Shown in pieces: positions 40,063-48,516 of a DNA stretch of 64,000 nucleotides. Under the pieces are notes generated by a model. The model saw nothing but the letters and a program-made list of their open reading frames with translations. It was not told the DNA's origin and made no database searches. The position numbers and the translations under genes are program-made. Positions within the stretch are counted from its first letter, which is position 1; each line of letters begins with the position of its first letter. The stretch covers positions 80,887-144,886 of the forward strand of contig CACECP010000003.1 of NCBI GenBank assembly GCA_902558095.1, written 5' to 3'. The DNA comes from an uncultured SAR86 cluster bacterium (GTDB taxonomy: Bacteria; Pseudomonadota; Gammaproteobacteria; Magnimaribacterales; D2472).

Positions 40063-41499
40063 ATGAAAAATTATCTTTACATTATTTGTACTTTCATTTT
40101 AGTACATAATGCATTTTCTCAAGAAGTATCTTCTAAAGAAATTATATTACCTGAGCTTGGTGATAGGGTTTCTGGTGCTGTTTCAGCAGCCCAAGAGAGA
40201 GCTATTGGAGAAATAGTTCTAGAACAAATATATTCTCAGGCTCCTCTCATATCAGACCCTCTTCTTTTTGATTATACAGAGCATTTGATATATCGACTTT
40301 CTGAATACAGTCAAGTAAATGATAGATACTTCAATGTTTTATTAATAGATGATAGCTCATTGAATGCTTTTGCTGCTCCAGGTGGAATTATTGGTGTTAA
40401 TGGAGGACTATTTCTTAATGCTGATAATGAAGGGCAATTTGCATCGGTTATTGCACATGAGTTAGCACATTTAAGTCAACGGCATTTTGCAAGAAACGTT
40501 TTAAAATCTCAAGACAGTAACCTTGCATCTGCTTTAGTAATGGTTTCTTCAATAGCAATTGCCCTAATTAGCAATAATCCAAATGCGATATCCGTTGGGC
40601 CTGCTTTTCTTCAACAACAAAACTTAAGATACAGCCGACTATTTGAGAAGGAAGCAGATAGGGTTGGATTCGCAAATCTTGTAAAAGCTGGCTATAACCC
40701 AAAATCCATGGGTGAGATGTTTGAAAATATGAATGATATAAGAAGGTTATCTGGAGACTTACCGCCTGAATTCCTCTTGACTCACCCACTTTCCTCTTCA
40801 AGGATTAGTGATGCATTTAATGCAGCAGAGGGTATTTCAGAAGAAGGAAAAAAAAGTGATTCATTAGAGTTTGGTTTAATGAAAGCAAGATTAGAGGTTT
40901 ATTATGAAAAGATTCCTGCAAATGCTTTAAGATCTTTTCAAGCCAAAGTGAATGACAATCCATCTGATGCAAATATTTATGGTTTAGCCTTGGCACACGA
41001 AAAAAATAATAATTTTGATGAGAGTTTGTCTTTGTTAAATAATTTAATACAAAAGTATCCAAAAAATCTCGTCATTAACACAACAAAGGTAGATGTATTA
41101 TTATCTAATAACGAATTTTCAAGAGCTCTTATCCTTGTCGATAGGTTTCTAGAAATTTCTCCAAAAAATTATCCACTTTCAATTTCTAAGTCAAAAGTTC
41201 TTCTTGCTATGGAGAGATATTTTGAATCTGAAGAAATCATTAGAGATCAGCTGTTAAGAAGAAATGATGATCCGGAGCTATGGCTCTTATTATCAGAAAT
41301 ACAAAGAACTAGTCAAAATATAATTGGTTATCACCAAAGCAGAGCTGAATATTTTCTTTTATTGGGTCAAGATGAACAAGCGCTAAATCAACTTGAATTT
41401 GCTCTGCAGCTTACACAAAATAATTTTCAGGTATCAGAGAGTATTATGAATAAGATAGTTGAGATTAAAAAAGATTTAAGCAATTCTAGAGGTCTTTAA
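40063..41499 (+). CDS. bepA: periplasmic metalloprotease/chaperone BepA
   Basis: Periplasmic M48 protease that assists or degrades stalled outer-membrane proteins such as LptD and BamA clients. A signal peptide ends near HNAFSQ. The zinc motif HELAH is at 132-136, the third ligand is in EKEADRVG, and His246 of LTHPLSSSRI corresponds to the His-switch. The C-terminal third consists of TPR repeats. The 478 residues match E. coli BepA. Its 3' end overlaps the convergent transporter gene by 14 bp. Confidence 0.95.
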   Translation: MKNYLYIICTFILVHNAFSQEVSSKEIILPELGDRVSGAVSAAQERAIGEIVLEQIYSQAPLISDPLLFDYTEHLIYRLSEYSQVNDRYFNVLLIDDSSLNAFAAPGGIIGVNGGLFLNADNEGQFASVIAHELAHLSQRHFARNVLKSQDSNLASALVMVSSIAIALISNNPNAISVGPAFLQQQNLRYSRLFEKEADRVGFANLVKAGYNPKSMGEMFENMNDIRRLSGDLPPEFLLTHPLSSSRISDAFNAAEGISEEGKKSDSLEFGLMKARLEVYYEKIPANALRSFQAKVNDNPSDANIYGLALAHEKNNNFDESLSLLNNLIQKYPKNLVINTTKVDVLLSNNEFSRALILVDRFLEISPKNYPLSISKSKVLLAMERYFESEEIIRDQLLRRNDDPELWLLLSEIQRTSQNIIGYHQSRAEYFLLLGQDEQALNQLEFALQLTQNNFQVSESIMNKIVEIKKDLSNSRGL

Positions 41500-42712
41500 A
41501 TCTTTCTTTATTAAAGATTTTAATTCCTACTATGGATAAAACACCTGCGATGGGTATGCTTAATATTGGCATTAAGCCAATTCCAATCCCATAAAGCTTT
41601 CCAATTCCAATATAAATACTTCCAGTTAAGTCACCAAATCTTGTTAAAAAAGTATCAATAAAAACTGAAGATTTGTACCTATCATTTTTTTCTAAACCAC
41701 TATAGACAATTTCTCTACTGGGTTTGTTGAATGCATATTCAAAAACTCTAAGAATTGCTTGTGATATTACCACCACACCAACACTTGGATAAAAGCCATA
41801 TAGTATGAAAACAACTACAAATAAGGCTCCATATACAATTAAAATAAACCTTATTCCGATAAAAGAAATAACAAAATATGTTAAAAAAACCTGTGATATC
41901 AATGTTAAAGGCGAAACTAACTGTTCAATTCTACCAAATAACTCAATTCTTTCTGGAGAAAGATCTGAATATGCTTCGACTATTGGAATTGCGCATATCC
42001 ATTGTATAGTCATCAAAAGAGTAAATAGCCAAGAATAGGCTGCAATTAATCTAATTTCGCTTTTTGTAATGATATTCTTTATTGGATCTAGTGCGGTGCC
42101 ACCAACTTTAGTTATTGAATTTACAGAATTACTTGTATTAAAAATATATATAGCCAAGAGCATTGCTAAAAAAAGTAATATTGATGATGCTAAAACAAAA
42201 AGCTCCAATCCATTATTTACAAAAGAATCAGATAATCTAATTGCTAATTCAGATCCAAAAATTGCTCCAACAGAACCGCCAGCCATTATAAATCCATAAA
42301 ATTTTCTAGACTTATAATTTCTGTATAAATTAATTATTAAAACCCAAAAAATAGACACTACAAAAAAAGAATAAATATTTGCCCAAACATAGAAAATTCT
42401 TCCAAGCCAAACTTTTTGATGAATGTCTTCAGCTGATATGGACCTTGAGTAGAAAAGAAATAAAAATAGATTAATTATTAAAAAAGAATAACAATAAACC
42501 ACTATCTTTTTAAAATTAGATCTTGATGCTATCCAAGAATATATTGGATTAATAAACAACATTACTAATGCTGTAAAAGCTAATAATATTATAAGAAAAT
42601 TATCACTGTAATTTTCAACAGCTAATTCATTTCTTACTGCTCTCAATACATACCACGAAGAAAGAACCAAAAAAAATAAAAAGCTGGCAAGAAACAAATC
42701 TTTGGGTTTCAT
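41486..42712 (-). CDS. Npt1/Npt2-type nucleotide-transporter-like membrane protein
   Basis: Polytopic membrane protein of 408 residues, about twelve spans. The N-terminus SSWYVLRAVRNELAVENYS and the block WVLIINLYRNYKSRKFYGFIMAGGSVGAIFGS resemble the Npt/TlcA ADP-ATP exchange family, where the pattern is YYVLRPVRDE and later GxLxGxxxGA. Such proteins are best known from intracellular bacteria, but distant relatives of unknown substrate occur in free-living ones. It lies 21 bp downstream of tRNA-Lys on the same strand, possibly co-transcribed. Confidence 0.7.
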   Translation of the reverse strand: MKPKDLFLASFLFFLVLSSWYVLRAVRNELAVENYSDNFLIILLAFTALVMLFINPIYSWIASRSNFKKIVVYCYSFLIINLFLFLFYSRSISAEDIHQKVWLGRIFYVWANIYSFFVVSIFWVLIINLYRNYKSRKFYGFIMAGGSVGAIFGSELAIRLSDSFVNNGLELFVLASSILLFLAMLLAIYIFNTSNSVNSITKVGGTALDPIKNIITKSEIRLIAAYSWLFTLLMTIQWICAIPIVEAYSDLSPERIELFGRIEQLVSPLTLISQVFLTYFVISFIGIRFILIVYGALFVVVFILYGFYPSVGVVVISQAILRVFEYAFNKPSREIVYSGLEKNDRYKSSVFIDTFLTRFGDLTGSIYIGIGKLYGIGIGLMPILSIPIAGVLSIVGIKIFNKERFKDL

Positions 42713-42733
42713 AAAAACATTATGCCTTATGAA

Positions 42734-42809
42734 TGGTGGGTCGCACAGGATTCGAACCTGTGACCAATTGGTTAAAAGCCAACTGCTCTACCAGCTGAGC
42801 TAGCGACCC
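42734..42809 (-). tRNA. tRNA-Lys (anticodon UUU)
   Basis: The reverse strand folds as a cloverleaf: acceptor GGGTCGC/GCGACCC, D arm AGCTCAGCTGGTAGAGC, anticodon loop CTTTTAA with anticodon TTT, T loop TTCGAAT, and encoded ACCA at the 3' end. It follows cpoB by 27 bp. E. coli also has tRNA-Lys genes behind tol-pal-ybgF, so this linkage is ancient. Confidence 0.98.
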
Positions 42810-42836
42810 GTGGTAATACATACTAAAAGATGGTGA

Positions 42837-43490
42837 TTATTCCATATTTTTCAATAACTGCAAGGCCAAAGACGATGCAGTATTATTAGGATATTCTCTC
42901 ACAACGAAATTATACTTATCTTTTGCTTTATCAACCTCATTAGATTTTAAATAAATGTCTCCAATTTTTTTGTGAGCTAAAGGAACCCTATAATGATTAG
43001 GATAAGAGCTTATTAATTCCATGAAAAAATCTTTTGATTCGTCTAACTTATTGTTTATCAGAGAAATCTCTCCAAGCCAGAAATATGAAAGAGGTTTTTT
43101 TTCATCATCATTGAAACTTTTAACAAAGAAATTAAACAGCGTAAAAGCTTTGTCATAATCTTGGGCTCTTAATGCCTGATCTGCTGCACTGAATACCTGA
43201 TCTTTGCTATTGGGGTCCTCTATTCCTTTAAATCTAATATCTGTATCTATTCCAAGATCATCAATATTTCCAGACTCTTCATCAGAAGAATTCATAGATT
43301 CATCAATTAATTTTTCAATAAGATAATTTTGCGATTCTATTTTATTCCTAAGTTCAGCTATTTCTAATTCCAATTCTTGAATTTTAAGGAATAAGATGTC
43401 TGTTTTTGCAGACACATTTTCATTTGCATTGGAAGTGCTTGATAGAAAACTTATTAAAACTATGAATATTGATAAGAATCTACTATTCAT
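42837..43490 (-). CDS. cpoB: CpoB (YbgF), Tol-Pal coordinator of division
   Basis: Periplasmic protein linking PBP1b and Tol-Pal during constriction. It has a signal peptide (about residues 1-22), an N-terminal coiled-coil trimerisation segment (KIQELELEIAELRNKIESQ), and C-terminal TPR repeats (FSAADQALRAQDYDKAFTLFN and following). The 217 residues are slightly shorter than E. coli's. It shares one base with pal. Confidence 0.94.
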   Translation of the reverse strand: MNSRFLSIFIVLISFLSSTSNANENVSAKTDILFLKIQELELEIAELRNKIESQNYLIEKLIDESMNSSDEESGNIDDLGIDTDIRFKGIEDPNSKDQVFSAADQALRAQDYDKAFTLFNFFVKSFNDDEKKPLSYFWLGEISLINNKLDESKDFFMELISSYPNHYRVPLAHKKIGDIYLKSNEVDKAKDKYNFVVREYPNNTASSLALQLLKNME

Positions 43491-43978
43491 TAATTGATTT
43501 CTACTCTTCTATTCTTTGAATAACTAGTCTCATCTTGACCAAATGCAACTGGTTTTTCTTCCCCGAAGCTTTTAACTGTAATTCTGTTTTTGCTTATACC
43601 ATTTAAAACAAAATAGTCACTAACAGCTTCAGCTCTTCTTTGACCCAGGGCTAAATTATATTCTCTTGTACCTCTTTCATCTGCATGACCAGATAGAGTG
43701 ATATTAATTGATGAGTTCTCGTTTAATGCGTTTACCGCACTTTTTAAAGTTTGTATAGACTTGCTTGTTAAAGATGATTTATCAAATTCAAAATAAACAG
43801 TTGCATTTGCAAATACTGCCATAGTGTCATAATTGATGTTCTCAGATCTAGCAGATGATGCCTTAACAGTTTTTACTTCATCAGAGCCAACATTTTCTTC
43901 TGTTACATTCATACTTGAACAGGACGACAAAAATATTAATACAACGACAAAATGTAATTTATTTCTTAAAAAAAACAT
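43490..43978 (-). CDS. pal: peptidoglycan-associated lipoprotein Pal
   Basis: Outer-membrane lipoprotein tethering peptidoglycan. The lipobox IFLSSC lipidates C20. The OmpA-like domain shows YFEFDKSSL, LSGHADERGTREYNLALGQRRAEAV and KSFGEEKP, including the Asp and Arg that bind diaminopimelate. It lies 16 bp after tolB. Confidence 0.98.
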   Translation of the reverse strand: MFFLRNKLHFVVVLIFLSSCSSMNVTEENVGSDEVKTVKASSARSENINYDTMAVFANATVYFEFDKSSLTSKSIQTLKSAVNALNENSSINITLSGHADERGTREYNLALGQRRAEAVSDYFVLNGISKNRITVKSFGEEKPVAFGQDETSYSKNRRVEIN

Positions 43979-43994
43979 AATTTCTCCCTTTAAA

Positions 43995-45251
43995 TTATCT
44001 TAAAAAACCTGACCAGGCTGGCTCTCTAACAGAGCCCTCTGCAGCAGGAAGTTTAAATTTAGCCCCACTCAAAGTAACTCCCGAAAGCAGTCCCGTACCT
44101 TCTTCTTTTATAGAATAAACTATAACATTTCCATTGGGCGAAATACTAGGAGATTCATCCATTTGAGATTCAGTAAGTGGTCTAATAAAATTTTCATCAA
44201 AATACTTAAGCGCTATTTGAAAACTTGTATTTGCCCTATGAACAAAAACTATGCCTTCATTATTAGGCAAATAAGCACCTTTTGCATTGTAATTTCCTTC
44301 AAAAGTTATTCTTTTCGGTCTAGCATTAGACTTTCTTAGGTTTATCTCATAGAGTTGAGGCGATCCTGATCTTCCTGATGTAAACATTATTTTTGATCCT
44401 TTTTTTGACCAGGTTGATTCAGTATCAATGGCGTAATGATTTGTAAGTCTGGTTAAATTCTTATTTTTTAAATTTAAGATATAAATTTCTGCATTACCAT
44501 CCTGGTACATTGTTAAAGATAAAAACTTACCATCTGGTGACCATGCAGGAGAACTTATTTGAGAAGAATTTTCAATAACAACTTCTCTATTTCCAGAGGC
44601 TATATCTTGAATAAATACTTTTGCAATGCCTGTTTCAAATGAAACATATGCTACTTTTTTTGAGTCAGGAGACCATGATGGTGAAATTATTGGTTCTGAG
44701 CTTTCTAATAGTATCTGCTCATTCTTACCATCGGCATCTGCAACTACAAGTCTATAATCCTTATTTTGTGTTACGTATAAAATTTTTGTTGATGCAATGC
44801 CTTTTATTCCAGTTATTTCTTCATATATTCCGTCACTTATATAGTGTGCTAGTTGTCTATTCTTGTTTGGAATACCAAAGACAGTTGAAGATCTTACTTT
44901 GGATCCTTTTCTAATATCATAAACCTTGTATTCAGCTTTAATATTTGAAGATTCGTTAATAAGATTACCAATAATTAAATAATCTATGTTCAAAATCCTA
45001 AAATCATTAAATACAATTTCATCTTCATCTTTTGGAAGTGATAAAAGATCGTCATTGTCAAATATCTTAAACTCACCTGATCTCATAAGATTGTTCTTGA
45101 TAATTTGATCAATTTCTGAGGTAGCCTTGTTATCTCCATTAAACTTAATAATTGCCACCCTAAATGGATCTTCAGTTCCCTGGGTTATTTCTAAAATAAG
45201 TTCTGAGGAAATAAAACCAGAAAAGCACACTAATAAAAGAAATTTTTTCAT
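43995..45251 (-). CDS. tolB: Tol-Pal periplasmic propeller protein TolB
   Basis: Periplasmic partner of Pal and TolA. It has a signal peptide (MKKFLLLVCFSGFISS), an N-terminal domain, and a six-bladed propeller with repeated SWSPDSKKVAYVSFE, AWSPDGKFLSLTMYQDG and TWSKKGSKIMFTSGRSG blades. The 418 residues are normal. It overlaps tolA by 4 bp. Confidence 0.97.
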   Translation of the reverse strand: MKKFLLLVCFSGFISSELILEITQGTEDPFRVAIIKFNGDNKATSEIDQIIKNNLMRSGEFKIFDNDDLLSLPKDEDEIVFNDFRILNIDYLIIGNLINESSNIKAEYKVYDIRKGSKVRSSTVFGIPNKNRQLAHYISDGIYEEITGIKGIASTKILYVTQNKDYRLVVADADGKNEQILLESSEPIISPSWSPDSKKVAYVSFETGIAKVFIQDIASGNREVVIENSSQISSPAWSPDGKFLSLTMYQDGNAEIYILNLKNKNLTRLTNHYAIDTESTWSKKGSKIMFTSGRSGSPQLYEINLRKSNARPKRITFEGNYNAKGAYLPNNEGIVFVHRANTSFQIALKYFDENFIRPLTESQMDESPSISPNGNVIVYSIKEEGTGLLSGVTLSGAKFKLPAAEGSVREPAWSGFLR

Positions 45252-45874
45252 GATGGATTAAAAGTTATTACAATATTTTTAAAATTTGATGAATAAATAG
45301 ATAAAGGAATCTTATTAAAAAAATTAAATGTTTCTACTCTTTGAACAGCTTTTAGAGCTGAATTATCAAATCTAATATTTCCACTACTCCTTATAAGATT
45401 TGCTTTAATAACTCTTCCATTATTATTAATTGTCAGTCTTAAGTCACACACTAGACCATCCTGAATGTTCATTGGTTTTCTCCATGCTGACTGAATGGTT
45501 TGAATAATTAATGAGCTATACATCTCTACCTGACTTTGCTCTGACTCTGAAGATATCAAATCATCCTCTTTTAAAAGATCTTCAAAGCTTACAGACTCAA
45601 TAAGAGAGTCAAATGAAATCGATTTTTCTGAAGTATTATTTTGAATTATTGGCTCAGAAGATTTTATTTCTTGAGTTTGAGTCTTCTGAATTATAGGATT
45701 CGAATTATTTTTTTTAACTTTTTCTTCAAAGACTAAATTAACATTTACTGGTTTGCTTAATACCGATCTCTCTTGAGATTCAAAATAAAAAAACCCTAAT
45801 AAATATAAGATAATCATTCCATGAATGATAAATGATATAAAAGAAGCTTCTAAATAAACCTTATTTACTCTCAT
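45248..45874 (-). CDS. tolA: TolA, short form
   Basis: Inner-membrane protein that spans the periplasm and energises Pal relocation. One N-terminal membrane helix (SFIIHGMIILYLLGFFYF) is followed by a linker and a TolA/TonB-like C-terminal domain (AWRKPMNIQDGLVCDLRLTINNNGRVIKANLI). The 208 residues are about half of E. coli TolA (421): the long Ala-Lys-rich helical domain II is missing. Position between tolR and tolB makes the identity firm. Confidence 0.9.
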   Translation of the reverse strand: MRVNKVYLEASFISFIIHGMIILYLLGFFYFESQERSVLSKPVNVNLVFEEKVKKNNSNPIIQKTQTQEIKSSEPIIQNNTSEKSISFDSLIESVSFEDLLKEDDLISSESEQSQVEMYSSLIIQTIQSAWRKPMNIQDGLVCDLRLTINNNGRVIKANLIRSSGNIRFDNSALKAVQRVETFNFFNKIPLSIYSSNFKNIVITFNPS

Positions 45875-46286
45875 AACCAGATGTTACTATTCCAATTTTT
45901 GTAATGCCTATGCTTTGAACTGATGCCATAGCTTTGGCAACAGCATCAAATGAAACATCTTTGTCACTTTGAAAAACAACCTCTATTTCAGGATTAGCAT
46001 CATAAATAACTTTAGATTTTCTTTTTAATTCATTTAAATCAATCGATAAAGACTCATCGCCTATGTTAATAAAATAGTCCCCATTCTCATTAATAGATAT
46101 TACCAATGGTTCACTTTGGACGCTCATTTTAGTTGTGTCTGTTTTTGGAAGATTTACTTCAATACCTTGAATTAAGAGTGGAGAAAGCACCATAAAAATA
46201 ATTAACAAAACTAGCATTACATCTATGTAAGGAACTACATTTATCTCAGCCTTAAGATTTTTTTTCTTAGCTAACCTATATATCAT
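45861..46286 (-). CDS. tolR: Tol-Pal motor subunit TolR
   Basis: ExbD-type subunit of the proton-driven TolQR motor. It has one membrane helix with the proton-path Asp in NVVPYIDVMLVLLIIFMV and a periplasmic domain (DKDVSFDAVAKAMASVQSIGITKIGIVT). The 141 residues are standard. It shares one base with tolQ and overlaps tolA by 14 bp. Confidence 0.97.
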   Translation of the reverse strand: MIYRLAKKKNLKAEINVVPYIDVMLVLLIIFMVLSPLLIQGIEVNLPKTDTTKMSVQSEPLVISINENGDYFINIGDESLSIDLNELKRKSKVIYDANPEIEVVFQSDKDVSFDAVAKAMASVQSIGITKIGIVTSGYESK

Positions 46287-46954
46287 TAATATTTAATAGA
46301 CTGTTTATAGAAAATACTCGCTAGCTCTTCAGCAAAGATTAAAGTGCTTTGACTAATATTTTCTGATTCGGAAGTAAATTTATTGAAAGCTACCACAGCA
46401 GGTATAGCTGCGAATAACCCCATACCAGTTGCTATTAAAGCCTCAGATATACCAGGAGCCACTGCATTTATTGTGGCTTGGGTAGCATCAGACAATCCTT
46501 GGAATGATGTCATAATGCCCCATACAGTTCCTAATAAACCTACGTATGGACTCACTGAACCAACATTTGCCAAAAATGGTAAATGTTTATTCATCTCCTC
46601 TTCATCTGAGGCAATAGATACCCTCATTGATCTATTGATACTTTCTAGATCAAGTTCAGATATGTTTTGATCAGACTTTATGCTTTTGTATTCATCAAAT
46701 GAGTTTTTAAACAAGCTCATAGCTCCATAAATAGAGCCATCATTTGAGACTTCTTTATATAAATTATCTAAATCTTTACCACTCCAAAATTTCTTAAGAA
46801 AATTATCATTTAATTTTTTTATTTTTCTAAAAAAAATAGATCTTTCTACAATTACTATCCAAGATAAAATTGAGGCGATAAATAAAATTAACATTACTAT
46901 CTTTACAACAATACCTGCTTCTAAAAAAAGGTTTAAAACTGATACATCATCCAT
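46286..46954 (-). CDS. tolQ: Tol-Pal motor subunit TolQ
   Basis: ExbB-type five-helix stator of the Tol motor. The 222 residues have three membrane segments; the block LANVGSVSPYVGLLGTVWGIMTSF and ISEALIATGMGLFAAIPAVVAFN carry the conserved Gly and Thr residues of the channel. It lies 8 bp after ybgC. Confidence 0.97.
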   Translation of the reverse strand: MDDVSVLNLFLEAGIVVKIVMLILFIASILSWIVIVERSIFFRKIKKLNDNFLKKFWSGKDLDNLYKEVSNDGSIYGAMSLFKNSFDEYKSIKSDQNISELDLESINRSMRVSIASDEEEMNKHLPFLANVGSVSPYVGLLGTVWGIMTSFQGLSDATQATINAVAPGISEALIATGMGLFAAIPAVVAFNKFTSESENISQSTLIFAEELASIFYKQSIKY

Positions 46955-46962
46955 TATTTTTC

Positions 46963-47370
46963 CTATTTAAATATTAATAATAAATCATCTGAGAACCTTT
47001 GTGGTTTTTTTGTCATAAGATCTATAAGACATACATCAATTCTTCCACTAACATATTCTTTATTATTTTCATCGACTATTTTTTGATAAAAAATCATTCT
47101 AGCATCAGAGCCTTTTTCAACTGATGATTTGATTATTAGGTTATCTCCAAGCTCAGCTGCTGCGGTGTATTCCAAGTTAATTTTTTTAATAACAAATGCT
47201 AAATTAAGTTTTCTTAATTTAGTTTGGGAAACATTATTGGTTGATAAAAACTCTGATCTTGCTCTTTCAAAATATTTTAAATAATTAGAGTGATACACAA
47301 CTCCTTGAAAATCAGTATCTTCAATATATATTTTTAGCTTAAGATCACTACACTTGATAATTTTGCTCAT
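46963..47370 (-). CDS. ybgC: YbgC, hotdog acyl-CoA thioesterase
   Basis: Tol-Pal associated thioesterase. The hotdog signature IEDTDFQGVVYHSNYLKYFERARSEFL holds the catalytic Asp-x-x-Gly-x-x-Tyr-His-Ser-Asn. I prefer ATG 47370 (135 residues) over TTG 47379. It overlaps the upstream nuclease gene by 23 bp and precedes tolQ. Confidence 0.94.
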   Translation of the reverse strand: MSKIIKCSDLKLKIYIEDTDFQGVVYHSNYLKYFERARSEFLSTNNVSQTKLRKLNLAFVIKKINLEYTAAAELGDNLIIKSSVEKGSDARMIFYQKIVDENNKEYVSGRIDVCLIDLMTKKPQRFSDDLLLIFK

Positions 47371-47773
47371 GCAATTCAATATCTTCTTGAAAAAGTTCTA
47401 AAATTATTTGTATAAAATCTGGCCATAACAAGTCCACTGTAACAAGGTTATTTTTAATATCTTTGTTAATAGAATTTGCAAGAACTCTAACTTTAATTGG
47501 TCTATTATTAAATTTATAGACAAGAGCTGGTTTTAGATTTTCAGATTTTGACGATGAAAGTACCTGCTCCCACCAATCAGGTCTTGGTTCTGCTCCAGAT
47601 CCGTATGCCTTGCACTCTATGCACCAACGCCCAAGCATAAGATCTGGCAACTCTTTAGTTCTTGTTTGTTCTAGAATTCTTTTAACTGGATTCTTTAAAT
47701 TTAAATCCTCTATTAATGCATTGGCAATTTGTCTTTCAAATGCAGCTCCTTTATTTCTAGAATTAATAGACAT
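47348..47773 (-). CDS. PD-(D/E)XK nuclease, candidate Holliday-junction resolvase
   Basis: A 141-residue protein with a visible PD-(D/E)XK core: E13 (GAAFERQIANAL), P43-D44 (ELPDLMLGR) and E53-C-K55 (CIECKAY). After these come PDWWEQ and a strand KPALVYKFNNRPIKVRV. This layout matches small archaeal/phage Hjc-like resolvases and related nucleases. It lies between yebC and ybgC, where most gammaproteobacteria have ruvCAB; 2 bp separates it from yebC. Resolvase activity is inferred; a general DNA-repair nuclease is possible. Confidence 0.7.
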   Translation of the reverse strand: MSINSRNKGAAFERQIANALIEDLNLKNPVKRILEQTRTKELPDLMLGRWCIECKAYGSGAEPRPDWWEQVLSSSKSENLKPALVYKFNNRPIKVRVLANSINKDIKNNLVTVDLLWPDFIQIILELFQEDIELHEQNYQV

Positions 47774-47775
47774 AG

Positions 47776-48513
47776 CTATGCTTTGGCCTCAAAGTCATCA
47801 GGGAATTCAGCATTTGTGTGGACCTCTTGGACATCATCTAAGTCATCCATAAACTCCATTATGTTAAGAACCTTTTCAGACATTTCATGATCTATGTTCA
47901 CAGACGTTTCCGCTCTAAGTGTTAACTGCGCATTAATATATTTAACCTCATTTTTCTTAAAAATCTCTAAAACATTATTAAAATCATTAGGTTCTGTTGT
48001 AACTTCAAAAAAATCTTCCTCTTCAATGTAATCGTTTGCTCCAGACTCAATTACTAAATCCATCAAATCTTCATCTGAAATTTCTTTTGAAATATGTATT
48101 AATCCAAGTTTTTTAAATAAATATGCTACAGATCCATCTGTACCAAGATTGCCACCAAATTTAGAGAAAGCATGCCTTACATCTGATACAGTTCTATTTC
48201 GGTTATCTGTCATAGTCTCAACAAGAATAGCAACCCCTCCTGGTCCGTATCCTTCAAATATTATTTCTTCCAAAGCTCCTGTTTCACCAGTACCAGAGCC
48301 TTTTTCTATTGCTCGTTTTATTGTATCTTTTGGCATATTTGCTGAATTAGCTTTTTCTAAAGCTAATCTCAGTCTTGGATTGTCATTAGGATCAGGTCCA
48401 TCTTTTGCAGCAACAGTAATTTCTCTAATTACTTTAGTCCAAACCTTACCTCTAGAAGCATCTTGTCTAGCTTTTCTGTGTTTTATGTTAGCCCACTTTG
48501 AATGACCTGCCAT
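47776..48513 (-). CDS. yebC: YebC/TACO1 family regulatory protein
   Basis: Conserved cytosolic protein of the YebC/PmpR family, linked to translation and transcription control in bacteria. The start MAGHSKWANIKHRKARQDASRGK and GGVAILVETMTDNRNRTVSDVRHAFSKFGG are family hallmarks, given here in part. The 245 residues are full-length. It lies 3 bp after aspS, the standard aspS-yebC order. Confidence 0.97.
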   Translation of the reverse strand: MAGHSKWANIKHRKARQDASRGKVWTKVIREITVAAKDGPDPNDNPRLRLALEKANSANMPKDTIKRAIEKGSGTGETGALEEIIFEGYGPGGVAILVETMTDNRNRTVSDVRHAFSKFGGNLGTDGSVAYLFKKLGLIHISKEISDEDLMDLVIESGANDYIEEEDFFEVTTEPNDFNNVLEIFKKNEVKYINAQLTLRAETSVNIDHEMSEKVLNIMEFMDDLDDVQEVHTNAEFPDDFEAKA

Positions 48514-48516
48514 AAA

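Noticed and set aside
42713..42733. Possible terminator behind tRNA-Lys
   Set aside because: The 21 bp between the tRNA and the next gene do not form a convincing stem with a T-tract.
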